Shown: positions 43,335 to 55,637, counted from the stretch's first letter. The stretch: DNA of 64,000 bases from Agelas oroides (GCA_949130485.1 OX422194.1:4042699-4106698), one strand, 5' to 3'. The notes: a model not told the origin generated them from the sequence alone. Program-made: numbers and translations.

Positions 43335-43530
43335 CTAAAGCGGTGTAAAGCATGACTTATAGAATGCGTAAGCTTGCCCACTCAACCTTGTTGTCAGGTT
43401 GACAACCTTGGTTCGCTCATCCCAGTTGCTGATGGAGGCAACCATTTCTAGTTGGTCAATCCAACCTTTGAAGGACTCTCAACCCTCAGGTATGTCTTCA
43501 CCACTGAACTTGCATGGTAACTGATGTGCG
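43335..43530 (-). pseudogene. Retrotransposon Gag-like fragment, copy B
   Basis: Minus-strand counterpart of 28890-29080, with the same Gag core pattern (GWIDQLE, then TRLSG) and the same two in-frame stops. It has a 6-nt insertion near 43370 that keeps the frame. Confidence 0.6.
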
Positions 43531-43607
43531 AGTAGCGCTGCTGACAGGCATGCATGCCTATATATATAGCAGCTGTATCCGCAGACCGATCGTCCGACCA
43601 TAGATAA

Positions 43608-43904
43608 TATATACCCGTAGGTGGATATGATTCATATGAAACACGTCCGCATACTAAAATTTTTACGGAAGCATTCATTGCCACGGATGAAACGGAGAAG
43701 TATACGGATGTCCGTGTCATTTTACCTCAGTTGAGCGGTGTGGCAGCAGCTGGAGCAGAGAATAGAATGGACAAGGTACATACTCTACAGCTAGAAGGTT
43801 ACAGGAAGTTTGATTTCATGCTGCTTCGCGCTCATGCTGCTCCGTCTGGAGAATGCAGCTACTATGTAGACGCGCGACGGTACCATCATGCGCGAATCAT
43901 GTGA
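43608..43904 (+). other. Open frame of unknown identity after a CGTAGGTGGAT end
   Basis: A stop-free frame of about 98 codons runs from after a TAA at 43605-43607 to TGA 43902-43904, with no early ATG. It includes TDVRVILPQLSGVAAAG and RKFDFMLLRAHAAP. It begins at CCGTAGGTGGATATGATTC, which resembles the ends of elements at 45518 and 46382, so it may be part of a transposon. I do not recognise the protein. The following 44000-44640, including an ORF at 44053-44346, has no identifiable domain. Confidence 0.25.
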
Positions 43905-44639
43905 GATTTCACACCGTTTTTTAACCTGTAAACGACACTTTCAATGGAACAATTATATTTTCTCCCAGTGTACGTTCTAGTATAGTACACAGTTGTAACA
44001 GTTACTTGGTCTATAGACAACTACGTCCGGAGATAATCTCACACAAAGTACCTTGAAAGTTCAATCTTGCTTGATTTTGGGCAAAACAAAAAATGTCACA
44101 GCATTATCATTTTCTCCCAGTAGACGGACCTACATTACATTTGTATCAAGCCAACATCTGGTTCGAAGCGAAACATCTCCAGAGATAATCTCACACAAAC
44201 ATGATGTAGTACAGTGTCTCCAACGGGCGAAAGAGTTCGATTACTACCGGAAGCTGGAAATGGAGCGGTCCAAGAGAGAGAGCAGCGGTTGGCCTAACAG
44301 CTTCGTGAAGCTCAACGACGATCTGAGGACACAACGACGTCGATGAGGACTCGTACGGTCCGTTTTGAGACGTCTGCATCCCAGAATCAGGCAAGCAGCG
44401 AGATCGGGATTAGGAGTGCGACGACGACTACGAGTACGTCGGGTGCGATCGATGGGTACGGTACGAGGGCGATCACGAGACCAGCAATAGGTGGTACGTC
44501 GGACCATAGATAATACCATGGATAATATACTAGGGGAATGCAGTGCATTGTGGGGCGAGCGTGAATGAGTTACTTGATGCATTAGAGTTTCATAGCACTA
44601 CATTTACCCACTTGCATACACTAAGTCTCACATAACAAT

Positions 44640-44726
44640 AGGCTCGTTCCCAGGTCTTCTCCACCTCCAGCTGTAGCCTGTAACAGTAGAGGCGGGAAAT
44701 GCCCAGGGGTGAGGCTAGGGTATCAA
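44640..44726. mobile_element. Hairpin of the CTCGTTCCCAGG family
   Basis: TAGGCTCGTTCCCAGG on the left pairs imperfectly with CCCAGGGGTGAGGCTAG on the right, around a loop containing TAGAGGCGGG. The flanks from 44727 to 45510 hold no supported gene, only a (TA)n/(AAAT)n microsatellite at about 45425-45462. Confidence 0.5.
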
Positions 44727-45424
44727 ATGTATGCCGGTGTTCATGGAGCAATATAGCTCGGGTATAGCTATGTGCTCATCTGGGTAGGTATGTGGTTGGG
44801 TTCATTGTACACACCCTGTGTCGTTACAGTGGGGTAGTAGCTACAGCTGTAGGCAACAAATTTAGTCTCCAAGCAATTGGCCTGAAGAGTTGCAAGTCAA
44901 GGGTGAGGGTTCAACAGCTTAGTACGAACAAGTATATTCCATTGGTTTCCTGTGACTCCATATTTCGGCACTGTCTCCTCAAGTGCATGTCTATATAGTG
45001 GATATTTGCTGAGCCCATAGAGCTGTGAAATCAGGATTCTCTCAGCTATGGAGTATGGAGCCAGGTCTTTTTTGATGTAGTCTATATTGTCAGCTCATTT
45101 CCTGAGCACAATTACTGGAGTTGTGGTATGGAAGTTTCACAAGCTCGAATTCTCACAAGCTGATCGCTCTGTACACTGAGCACTCCCCGCTGGTGGCAGA
45201 GTCACGAAGCACACCGTCAATAATCAGTCTCGGTCTCGCTAGTAGTGCCTCCCTTTCCTCGCCGTTTTCAAATCCCTGTTGCGTTGATTCCCACTGTTCA
45301 GCCTTTCTAGTCTTGTCTCTTGAGCAAGCAGTATAGTAATACATGAACCCAATATGTAAATTATGCGGAAATATTGCATCGCGCACAAATAGGGCAGAAT
45401 GCATATACGGAATACGCACGTACC

Positions 45425-45459
<35 letters not shown>

Positions 45460-45517
45460 TATATAGACAATTTTCCGTTTTCACCACAAGTGTGGGGCTC
45501 GCTGCGCTCGCCCCAAA

Positions 45518-46359
45518 TACACGTAGGTGGATAGGAAACGACGTAGTATACGGAGCACTTCTGGTTGCCATCCAAGAAACGGTTTTTCCCTGTTAAGCTG
45601 ATCTCAACACCTGAACATCACCAGGTTTTCTTACTATACTACAGCTGAAGTACAATAATGGGTCTACTGGGATAGCAACCATAGAAAGCAGCAGCTTGTC
45701 TGTCCCGGGCGTGGATGCTGGAAAACAACACCCGGTACGGGTATACGGGCTGAAAATTTCCATTTTGGAAACTTCAGACATCTATTGAACGACATTGCTA
45801 ATATTGAGCTAATTCTTATATAGCTATCCCAGTAGACCAACTACTGTACTGTATGTTTCCTGCAGCTTTTTATCGTAGCGCTTTCTGTTGCTGAGATCTG
45901 CTAACAGGGGATTTGCTCCTAAATGGGGTAAAATTCGGGGTATTCGGCAACTGCAGACGGTATTGCTAGCACTGAGCAAGCGCTCACATATCTATCCCAG
46001 TACACCAACTACTATACTTCATGAATCCTGCAACTTTTCGCCGTAGCTTCTTCTGTTGCCTAGATTGCCTAACACAAAGTTTGCTGTCGCATGCGGCGAA
46101 TTTGGCCGTTACAATGGTCAATTCGGAAATTCAGATGTTTATTGAACGACACTGCCAACACTGAGCGGGTTCTTACATAGCTATCCCAGTACATCCGCTA
46201 TTATACTTTATGACTCCTGTAGCTTTTAGCTGTAGCTCCTTCTGTTGCCGAGATTAGCTAACACAAAACTTAGCACAAAAGCGGCATTACCAGGATGGTG
46301 AACAATTTTTCCGTGGACTATTCCGTATACTACCTGCGTTTCCTATCCACCTACGTGTA
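45518..46359. mobile_element. DNA element with about 40-bp TIRs and three internal tandem units
   Basis: The left end TACACGTAGGTGGATAGGAA and its right-end complement (TTCCTATCCACCTACGTGTA) extend inward to GTAGTATACGGA on both sides. Inside, an approximately 170-180-bp unit is present three times, marked by AGCTATCCCAGTAGACCAAC near 45823 and related TATCTATCCCAGTACACC and AGCTATCCCAGTACATCC near 45990 and 46180. No ORF of note. Confidence 0.75.
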
Positions 46360-46381
46360 CTATATTATCCATGATAATACA

Positions 46382-46480
46382 TACCGTAGGTGGATGCGAA
46401 ACGGGATTCACTTTGTTCACCGACTCTGAGGACAGAAGGCACATGATTACCACGTGACAGAATATGCATTCGCGCGCCGA
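46382..46480. repeat. CGTAGGTGGATGCGAAAC end sequence, inverted counterpart near 56030-56125
   Basis: GCGAAACGGGATTCACTTTG and CACCGACTCTGAGG recur inverted at about 56080-56125 (complement GCATGGGATTCACTTTGTTC, CACCGATTCTGAGG). The two could be ends of one large nested element about 9.7 kb long, or two solo ends of a family. Confidence 0.45.
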
Positions 46481-47433
46481 ACTGAACGTATGCTGGCACC
46501 AGGCTACGCATGCCAATATGTAGGGTTTGGCTTTGCAGAATGAAGTCTTCATGCAAGCTAAAACAAATGGAAATCACAGCCAATGTAGAAGAAAAGTACT
46601 AAACTCTCTGATAAAGTAAAATATACACAAGGTTCACTGAAATGAAATCATGCAAAATTTTAGATGCATATTATCTAGCTGAAGATGAGAACAGTGACAC
46701 AAGCAATGCGCTACTGTGTCTGCAAATTTGGTAGAGATCTGTGACTGTCTCGGAAACTTGGATCTTTGTGTTTTGCATCTAAAGAGAACAATGGGAATAG
46801 TAAACATCACATTAATGGATTAGAATGAAATTCCTAGCATTCAGCAATGACATAATACACACCGCCACACTGGCCCATGGTGATCATGTGGCATTGACAA
46901 TGTGCTGTACGATATTCCAAGGGCAACAACCATGAATACAAGCTACAACTAGTGCTCTATGGACGAAACCGATGTGGGCACATGGATTTTTCAACAAAAC
47001 TGAAGCCGCCTGCACAGAAAAAAACTGGTGTGCTATTTGGGTAAAACTGGTGTGCCAAATAAGCACAGAGTGTGCTATTTTATATCTTTAACACACTAAA
47101 TGGTCAAATTCAGCACTGGAGTGTGCTAAAATGGCATGCTCTGCTGTGCTACATAACCGAGTAGCACATGCCAGCGCTAATTTCCGTATTAGCACCCTGA
47201 CATAACAGCAGTTTGACACACCACATGTGCTAGTTCCTCATCACCAAAACTGTATGACACACTACCTGTGCTAGTTCCTCATCAGCACACTAACACAGCA
47301 ACTGCATGGCACACACTTGTGATAGTTTGTGTATACGATCATACTCTGATGCTTGTCATGCAATGGTATAATATGTGACTGACAATATACAATAAATTAA
47401 TTACATATCACACACACTCAAAATATTTCAAGA

Positions 47434-50400
47434 ACTACAAAATGAAAACAAACATCAGATTATGAATGTACACACCAAATGGAACTGTTTGATACCCATT
47501 TTGTTCAGTTTGGTCAATTAAGTATTAGCTGTTTCAGGGATGATATTGTTAGTTACAAGTAACCGATACGTCAAGTGGTAAAAAATCACAACCGTACCTA
47601 GACTATTTTTGGACCACTCGTTCCAAAATGAAAACAAACATCAGATTATGAATGTACACACCAAATGGAACTGTTTGATACCCATTTTGTCTAGTTTGGT
47701 CAAGTATTAGCTGTTCCAGGCCTGAAATTGTTAGTTACAACATTAAGTAACCAATACGTACAAGTGGTAAAATCACAACCGTACCTAGACTATTTTTGGA
47801 CCACTCATTCCAAAATGAAAACAAACATCAGATTATGAATGTACACACCAAATGGGACTGTTTGATACCCATTTTGCCTAGTTTGGTCAAGTATTAGCTG
47901 TTCCAGGCCTGAAATTGTTAGTTACAAGTTACCGATATATCACAACTGTACCTAGACTATTTTTGGACCACTCATTCCAAAATGAAAACAAACATCAGAT
48001 CATGAATGTACACACCAAATGGGACTGTTTGATACCCATTTTGTTCAGTTTGGTCAAGTATTAGCTGTTCCAGGCCTGAAATTGTTAAAGTAACTGATAC
48101 GTACAAGTGGTAAAATCACAACCGTACCTAGACTATTTTTGGACCACTCATTCCAAACTGAAAACAAACATCAGATTATGAATGTACACACCAAATGGGA
48201 CTGTTTGATACCCATTTTGCCTAGTTTGGTCAAATATTAGCTGTTCCAGGCCTGAAATTGTTAATTACATGTAACCGATATGTACAAGTGGTAAAATCAC
48301 AACCGTACCTAGACTATTTTTGGACCACTCATTCCAAAATGAAAACAAACATCAGATTATGAATGTACACACCAAATGGGACGGTTTGATACCCATTTTG
48401 CCTAGTTTGGTCAAGTATTAGCTGTTCCAGGCCTGAAATTGTTAGTTACATGTAACCGATATGTACAAGTGGTAAAATCACAACTGTACCTAGACTATTT
48501 TTGGACCACTCATTCCAAAATTAAAACAAACATCAGATTATGAATGTACACACCAAATGGGACTGTTTGATACCCATTTTCCCTAGTTTTGTCAAGTATT
48601 AGCTGTTCCAGGTCTGAAATTGTTAGTTACAAGTAACCAATACGTACAAGTGGTAAAATCACAACTGTACCTAGACTATTTTTGGACCACTTGTTCCAAA
48701 ATGAAAACAAACATCAGATTATGAATGTACACACCAAATGGGACTGTTTGATATCCATTTTGTCTAGTTTTGTCAAGTATTAGCTGTTTCAGGCCTAAAA
48801 TTGTTAGTTACAAGTAACCGATACGTACAAGTGGTAAAATCACAACCGTACCTAGACTATTTTTGGACCACTCATTCCAAAATGAAAACAAACATCAGAT
48901 TATGAATGTACACACCAAATGGAACTGTTTGATACCCATTTTGTCTAGTTTTGTCAAGTATTAGCTGTTTGAGGGATGAAATTGTTAGTTACGTACAAGT
49001 GACCGATACATTGGTAAAATCACAACCGTACCTAGACTATTTTTGGACCACTCATTCCAAAATGAAAACAAACATCAGATTATGAATGTACACACCAAAT
49101 GGAACTGTTTGATACCTATTTTGTTTAGTTTTGTCAAGTATTAGCTGTTTGAGGGATGAAATTGTTAGTTACAAGTGACCGATACGTACAAGTGGTAAAA
49201 TCACAACCGTACCTAGACTATTTTTGGACCACTCATTCCAAAATGAAAACAAACATCAGATCATGAATGTACACACCAAATGGGACTGTTTGATACCCAT
49301 TTTGCCTAGTTTGGTCAAGTTTTAGCTGTTCCAGGCCTGAAATTGTTAGTTACAAGTAACCGATACGTACAAGTGGTAAAATCACAACCGTACCTAGACT
49401 ATTTTTGGACCACTCATTCCAAAATGAAAACAAACATCAGATTATGAATGTACACACCAAATGGAACTGTTTGATACCCATTTTGTCTAGTTTTGTCAAG
49501 TATTAGCTGTTTGAGGGATGAAATTGTTAGTTACAAGTGACCGATACATTGGTAAAATCACAACCGTACCTAGACTATTTTTGGACCACTCATTCCAAAA
49601 TGAAAACAAACATCAGATTATGAATGTACACACCAAATGGAACTGTTTGATACCCATTTTGTCTAGTTTTGTCAAGTATTAGCTGTTTGAGGGATGAAAT
49701 TGTTAGTTACAAGTGACCGATACGTACAAGTGGTAAAATCACAACCGTACCTAGACTATTTTTGGACCACTCATTCCAAAATGAAAACAAACATCAGATT
49801 ATGAATGTACACACCAAATGGGACTGTTTGATACCCATTTTGCCTAGTTTGGTCAAGTTTTAGCTGTTCCAGGCCTGAAATTGTTAGTTACAAGTAACCG
49901 ATACGTACAAGTGGTAAAATCACAACCGTACCTAGACTATTTTTGGACCACTCATTCCAAAATGAAAACAAACATCAGATTATGAATGTACACACCAAAT
50001 GGAACTGTTTGATACCCATTTTGTCTAGTTTTGTCAAGTATTAGCTGTTTCAGGCCTAAAATTGTTAGTTACAAGTAACCGATACGTACAAGTGGTAAAA
50101 TCACAACCGTACCTAGACTATTTTTGGACCACTCATTCCAAAATGATAACAAACATCAGATTATGAATGTACACACCAAATGGAACTGTTTGATACCCAT
50201 TTTGTCTAGTTTTGTCAAGTATTAGCTGTTTGAGGGATGAAATTGTTAGTTACAAGTGACCGATACATTGGTAAAATCACAACCGCACCTAGACTATTTT
50301 TGGACCACTCATTCCAAAATGAAACCAAACATCAGATTATGGATGTACACACCAAATGGAACTGTTTGATACCCATTTTGTCTAGTTTTGTCAAGTATTA

Positions 50401-51845
50401 GCTGTTTCAGGCCTAAAATTGTTAGTTACAAGTAACCGATACGTACAAGTGGTAAAATCACAACCGTACCTAGACTATTTTTGGACCACTCATTCCAAAA
50501 TGATAACAAACATCAGATTATGAATGTACACACCAAATGGAACTGTTTGATACCCATTTTGTCTAGTTTTGTCAAGTATTAGCTGTTTGAGGGATGAAAT
50601 TGTTAGTTACAAGTGACCGATACATTGGTAAAATCACAACCGCACCTAGACTATTTTTGGACCACTCATTCCAAAATGAAACCAAACATCAGATTATGGA
50701 TGTACACACCAAATGGGACTGTTTGATACCCATTTTGCCTAGTTTGGTCAAGTTTTAGCTGTTCCAGGCCTGAAATTGTTAGTTACAAGTAACCGATACG
50801 TACAAGTGGTAAAATCACAACCGTACCTAGACTATTTTTGGACCACTCATTCCAAAATGAAAACAAACATCAGATTATGAATGTACACACCAAATGGAAC
50901 TGTTTGATACCCATTTTGTCTAGTTTTGTCAAGTATTAGCTGTTTGAGGGATGAAATTGTTAGTTACAAGTGACCGATACATTGGCAAAATCACAACCGT
51001 ACCTAGACTATTTTTGGACCACTCATTCCAAAATGAAAACAAACATCAGATTATGGATGTACACACCAAATGGGACTGTTTGATACCCATTTTGTCTAGT
51101 TTTGTCAAGTATTAGCTGTTTGAGGGATGAAATTGTTAGTTACAAGTGACCGATACATTGGTAAAATCACAACCGTACCTATACTATTTTTGGACCACTC
51201 ATTCCAAAATGAAAACAAACATCAGATTATGGATGTACACACCAAATGGGACTGTTTGATACCCATTTTGCCTAGTTTGGTCAAGTTTTAGCTGTTCCAG
51301 GCCTGAAATTGTTAGTTACAAGTAACCGATACGTACAAGTGGTAAAATCACAACCGTACCTAGACTATTTTTGGACCACTCATTCCAAAATGAAAACAAA
51401 CATCAGATTATGAATGTACACACCAAATGGAATTGTTTGATACCCATTTTGTCTAGTTTTGTCAAGTATTAGCTGTTTGAGGGATGAAATTGTTAGTTAC
51501 AAGTGACCGATACGTTGACAACCGTACCTAGACTATTTTTGGACCACTCATTCCAAAATGAAAACAAACATCAGATTATGGATGTACACACCAAATGGGA
51601 CTGTTTGATACCCATTTTGTCTAGTTTTGTCAAGTATTAGCTGTTTGAGGGATGATATTGTTAGTTACAAGTGACTGATACGTACAAGTGGTAAAAAAAT
51701 CACAACCGTACCTGGACTATTATTTGAACACTCACTCCAAAATGAAAACAAACATCAGATTATGAATGCACACATCAAATGGAACTGTTTGATACCCATT
51801 TTGTGCAGTTTTGTGAAGTATTAGCTGTTTCAAGCCTGAATCATA
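47434..51845. repeat. Satellite array, about 25 units of about 180 bp
   Basis: Units are marked by CATTCCAAAATGAAAACAAA, CAGATTATGAATGTACACAC, TTTGATACCCATTTTG and ACCTAGACTATTTTTGGACC. Spacing is mostly 176-181 bp, with 187 and 166 bp among the first units. Two main subtypes are visible: GTTCCAGGCCTG with GGTCAAG, and GTTTGAGGGATG with TTGTCAAG; the second occurs with either GATACATTGG or GATACGTACAAGTGG. First and last units are the most diverged. No long ORF runs through it. Confidence 0.92.
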
Positions 51846-53980
51846 TTACATATGAACATACATGATCATGTAATAACTTTTCCAACTCCTGTAGCTTTAG
51901 TCTGGAGAGAACAACCATCATGACAGGTAGTAGCGTGTATGTAGAGTCTGTTTTGTTACAGAAACTTATACTTAGAAGTACAGGAGCCAGCCCCGCAAAT
52001 AGGGTGGGGCTAATAATGACAGGGGCGTGGCTCAGTCCTTGTACGCGTGCGCAACTTGGCACGCGCTATTTCGCATTTTCTCACTTCGATCGTACACTTC
52101 AAGTTCGTCTTCTTTGATATGATCCCTTCGTGAAAATTCCGCCAGCAACACAATGGTACCTAAGCTTAGAGTGGAGGAGAGGGCTTACATGTTCGATGTA
52201 CCACGGGAGCGAATGTCTTTCGGTGACAAGGAGTGCGGAGCGGTTACATCGCTGAGACTTCACACCACCGTGGTAAGAAGTGGCTGAAAGTCAATGAATT
52301 TATAAATGTACTTCTTTTACTACATATAAAATAGCTAAAGTAGCTATTTATTTCTCAGTTCTTTCTACCTTATACCTCCTTGCTTCTTCCCTTCTCATCC
52401 TTCCACCAACTACCAGACTAGCTAGACCAGTTAGTCTTCCTCTATACTGATCTTGTCTGAGAGATTGTGGTGGTGATAGGTACACAAGCATCACAGAGTG
52501 AGTCTGCGGCCTTCCCAAAGACATTTTCTGAAGGGAGGTTCTGGAAGCTGTATATGCACAGAGAGGAAAGGTACGAGATAGGGAGAACAAAGGCTTTTAT
52601 TTAAAAGCCCCAGATGATTTATTCACATCACTTGTATATCCATACACAGGACCTTTGTCTCCAGGCTATTAATGCCTCATTGTTCAGAAGTACCCAGGCC
52701 ACAAGGTTCAATCTCCATGATGCCCTGCAAGTGGTTTAAACTGCTGGTAAGCAAGCTTGTACTACTTATTACAACTCCAGTTGTCTGAATTTGCATTTGA
52801 TCTTCCTCCTTAATCTCTTCTGCACTGGCTTCGGGGGGGGTGGAGCCATAGTACATTTATGAGGTGCGGAGAACATAAGTTGTACACAAGGCCTTGTATT
52901 TTCTGAAATGTACCCTGCTGAGTGGATGACTCTTCATTACACCTAGGATTGCCTGTTTTCAGGAAGATGTGGATCATTGATTGTGCACTGCTTGGGAATT
53001 GTCCAGTGCTTGTGTTTTTGTACTCTTTGATAAATTTGCAAACCTAGTTTGTATCATGACCATCTTCCACTATACATTCCAGGCCTGCTTACTTCTCCTC
53101 GCTACACCAACTGAGTTTGGAGACCCCAGCTGCTTGAAGAGGCTCATAGCCAAGTGAGTGGTTACAATGTTTAATACATCTAGCCTTATCCCTGGTGATT
53201 ACGTTCAGGGATTTCCATGTATGCATGAATAACAACAAACAAGATGAGCCTTTCTGAGATGCTGACTGTGTGATTTCATCACATACTCTGGTAGAGGAAT
53301 TGCATTTGAATTTCATAGCTGCCACACTTTTGAAATATTTTCAGTACACATGCTGCCATGTTGGAAGGCAATTGAAGGAAAGCAATTATACAAAAATTTA
53401 CATTTCTACAGACCAGTTTCGGGCATTTAACTTCAACTTTAGACTATGCAGAGGGTTAGTGAAGACATTCAACATACCTTTGCGAGAAATGAATGTTACT
53501 TGTAGGAGCATTGCTAGGGCGGGAAGTTCATTGCGCTAATATGATAATCACTACTGTTTGGTCCTCCAAGATGGCCCACATGACTTGTATAATGGAATAA
53601 TAAAATGTGATTACAATTCCTCTATCGCATGACCTGACTAGTATGAATAATTATTGCATGTGCTATTCTTTCACAGATGGATGTTAACAATTGAACACAA
53701 GTAACTGATTGATAGGTACATAAAATGTATAATTATTATATGCATAGTTGAATGCCATTTTTGTATGTATAGAGTATATTGACACATTTTTGTACAATGT
53801 AGTAATTCAATCACATACGTATTTGTATAAAATGCTGTAACGTAAGTTATAGCATAACTATTGTTTGCTCGTTTTAGTATGTTTTTAACTTGCTGTATGT
53901 CATAATTATCAATATTTTGCTTACAGTCAACAGTGTTTCATTGGAAATTGCATGTAAAAGCTCCACCCACTAAGTGAGGG
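51846..53980. other. Unique interior of the 7.2-kb element, right of the satellite
   Basis: There are no recognisable domains. Short ORFs occur at 52153-52287 (plus, MVPKLRVEERAYMFD start), 52348-52590 (minus) and 53270-53539 (plus). A GTAAGAAG follows the first ORF's HTTV codons and could be a donor, but no partner exon is evident. Could be the remains of a transposon gene; unsupported. Confidence 0.3.
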
Positions 53981-54716
53981 ATCAGCTGCATGGCAGTTGA
54001 CACACTGCTAATTTTGCACACCAATTTTGACACATTGGTAGAATGACACACTTGTTATTTAGCACACTTGCTGAATAGCACACTAGTAATTTGGCACACT
54101 GTCCAGTTAGCACATGTGTAGTTTTGACACACCTAACAATTTGACATGCGTGTAGGTGTGTCAAAACTGGAGACATCACTTTTGACACACTTCTTGTGTC
54201 AGATTAGCACACTTTTTTTTTTCTGTGTGGCTAGTCAAAATTGCTTCTCATGAACAACTGACCATTAAACTAGCAATGTACAGGTCTAGCCTGTCAGATG
54301 GCTTCAGCACAGTTGAAAACTGAATGCACTCATCCTGACTTCATTCATAGAACCACTCTTGTTTGTAGCACTAATTCACAATTCTTGCCCTTGGAATGTC
54401 GTCACAGCACATTATGATGTGACGTCATGTCTCCCTCCTGTTCACAGATAAAGGTCTGGTGACTTGATGAGCATTCGTGTGTTGAGTGCGGCCAATCAGA
54501 CAGATGGCTGTAAATCACTCAGCTACTTAATTTTGTTGTCTACCAGTCTCGTGCCCAAACCCAACCAACAGAGAAAGGGTCTTGTGACAAAAGCCAGAAT
54601 CCTTGTGCTGAAGCTTTGTAATTTTAGATGAAGGATAAATAAATGCTTTGTGTTGAAGAATCGCAAGTTTTTAGCAGCACAACTGAAGTACTTTTACTTG
54701 CTCCTGCATTATATTT

Positions 54717-55108
54717 AGTCTCACAAGCCAGACCTACTTCCGCAAAAGGGAAGGGTCTGGTGAAATGCGTATACAAGCTGTGTCCCACTGCACTGTACAG
54801 TGTGGTACAACCACATTGCAGTATTTTGTCAAATGATGCATTACATGACTGTTTGAGTAGCAATAGCAGTCTTGAAAATGGTGAAAGAGAGCTAGGGCAT
54901 CTTTTCCGCTACTGCAGAAGCTGTGCAAAACACTTCGACTATACTTCTCGAGGAGTGTGCTTACTCCGCAACAGGTAAATTCAAGAGTGCATTATTTGAT
55001 ATCTGGTTACGTCATCCAGCTAATTGCATTCCAGTGGGACATGGCTTGTATACGCAGTTCACCAGACCCTTCCCTTCTTTTCCGGAAGTGGGTCGGGCCT
55101 GCGAGACT
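54717..55108. mobile_element. MITE with about 75-bp TIRs
   Basis: The left arm, AGTCTCACAAGCCAGACC through GGGAAGGGTCTGGTGAAATG and GTATACAAGCTGTGTCCCAC, is inverted at the right (GTGGGACATGGCTTGTATAC, CACCAGACCCTTCCCTTC, CGGGCCTGCGAGACT). Short ORFs inside are by-products. Confidence 0.75.
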
Positions 55109-55202
55109 CCATTACATTACTGATTATAAATCTGGAGTAAGCCCAATTAGGTATTTGGCTTGTGTCAGCAGACACTTTTTGGTGAAAGGGTGGGTTTAAC
55201 TT

Positions 55203-55334
55203 AGCCTTGTTCCCAGGCCTCCACCCGTATTTTGCCCTTCAGTTTGCGTTCAGTATCACTCTTTCGCTTCCGTGTATTATACTGAACGCAACCGAAGAAC
55301 AAAAAATGGGTGGAGGCCTGGGAACGAGGCTAGG
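55203..55334. mobile_element. 132-bp hairpin MITE of the CTCGTTCCCAGG family
   Basis: AGCCTTGTTCCCAGGCCTCC at the left is inverted as GGAGGCCTGGGAACGAGGCT at the right, with an inner inverted pair (GCGTTCAGTAT / ATACTGAACGC). Confidence 0.8.
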
Positions 55335-55578
55335 TTTAACTAAAGAGTGCGCAGGTACCAATTTTAAACTTGAATTCTCTTTCAAAAGCTAGCAATCAGC
55401 TTTTCCTCTGAGTGCATTCCACAAACACACAAACCCTCTGAGAAGCCACCTGACCCTTCCCTGTGCATGACACTGAACACAATCTGTGCTGTGGTTGGTT
55501 TGGTCTGGCTTACGTGATCATCAGCCAAGGCATAAAGTTAATGACACCCACCATGGAGTTATTCTATCTCCTTGGGGA

Positions 55579-55637
55579 GAAAATGGCAATCCCAACAAAC
55601 TCTGCATAATGCAGAGTTTGTTGGTGTTGCCATTTTC
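55579..55637. repeat. Near-perfect short hairpin
   Basis: AAAATGGCAATCCCAACAAA and CTCTGCA pair with TGCAGAG and TTTGTTGGTGTTGCCATTTT across a 3-nt loop. A similar hairpin lies at 55832-55893 (GCCTGCCAGTGGCACACA / TGTGTGCCACTGGCAGGC). Confidence 0.7.

Larger units (their letters stand above)
31605..43609. repeat. Segmental duplication, copy B
   Basis: Direct repeat of 15952-30289, starting AGCAATATCACGTGTG and ending CATAGATAATA. The offset is 15,653 bp at the left edge and 14,437 bp around the ANK stop codon. All splice sites of C6-C10 are kept. Differences include the missing 21201-22386 and 29111-30246 segments, large intronic deletions, and an inversion in the intronic MITE. Confidence 0.9.
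47013..54227. mobile_element. 7.2-kb element with CACAGAAAAAAA inverted ends, carrying the satellite array
   Basis: The left end CACAGAAAAAAACTGGTGTG is mirrored by the right end (complement CACAGAAAAAAAAAAGTGTG). Both ends continue into about 250 bp of short repeats: TGTGCTA/TAGCACA on the left, and TTTGACACAC, TAGCACAC and TTGGCACAC on the right. Outside these tips a further inverted similarity is visible (46899-47012 against about 54290-54411, with shared ATTCCAAGGGCAA and GCTGAAGCC), so the true ends may be further out. No transposase is recognised. Confidence 0.55.

Noticed and set aside
44053-44346. 97-codon ORF (AKEFDYYRKLEMERSKRESS)
   Set aside because: The composition is plausible, but I recognise no domain, splice context or paralogue, so it is not called as a gene.
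47434-51845. CRISPR-like array
   Set aside because: Units are about 180 bp with no repeat-spacer alternation and sit in eukaryotic DNA; this is a satellite.
54643-54978. 111-codon ORF near 54.7 kb
   Set aside because: Most of it lies in the inverted-repeat arm of the MITE at 54717-55108.
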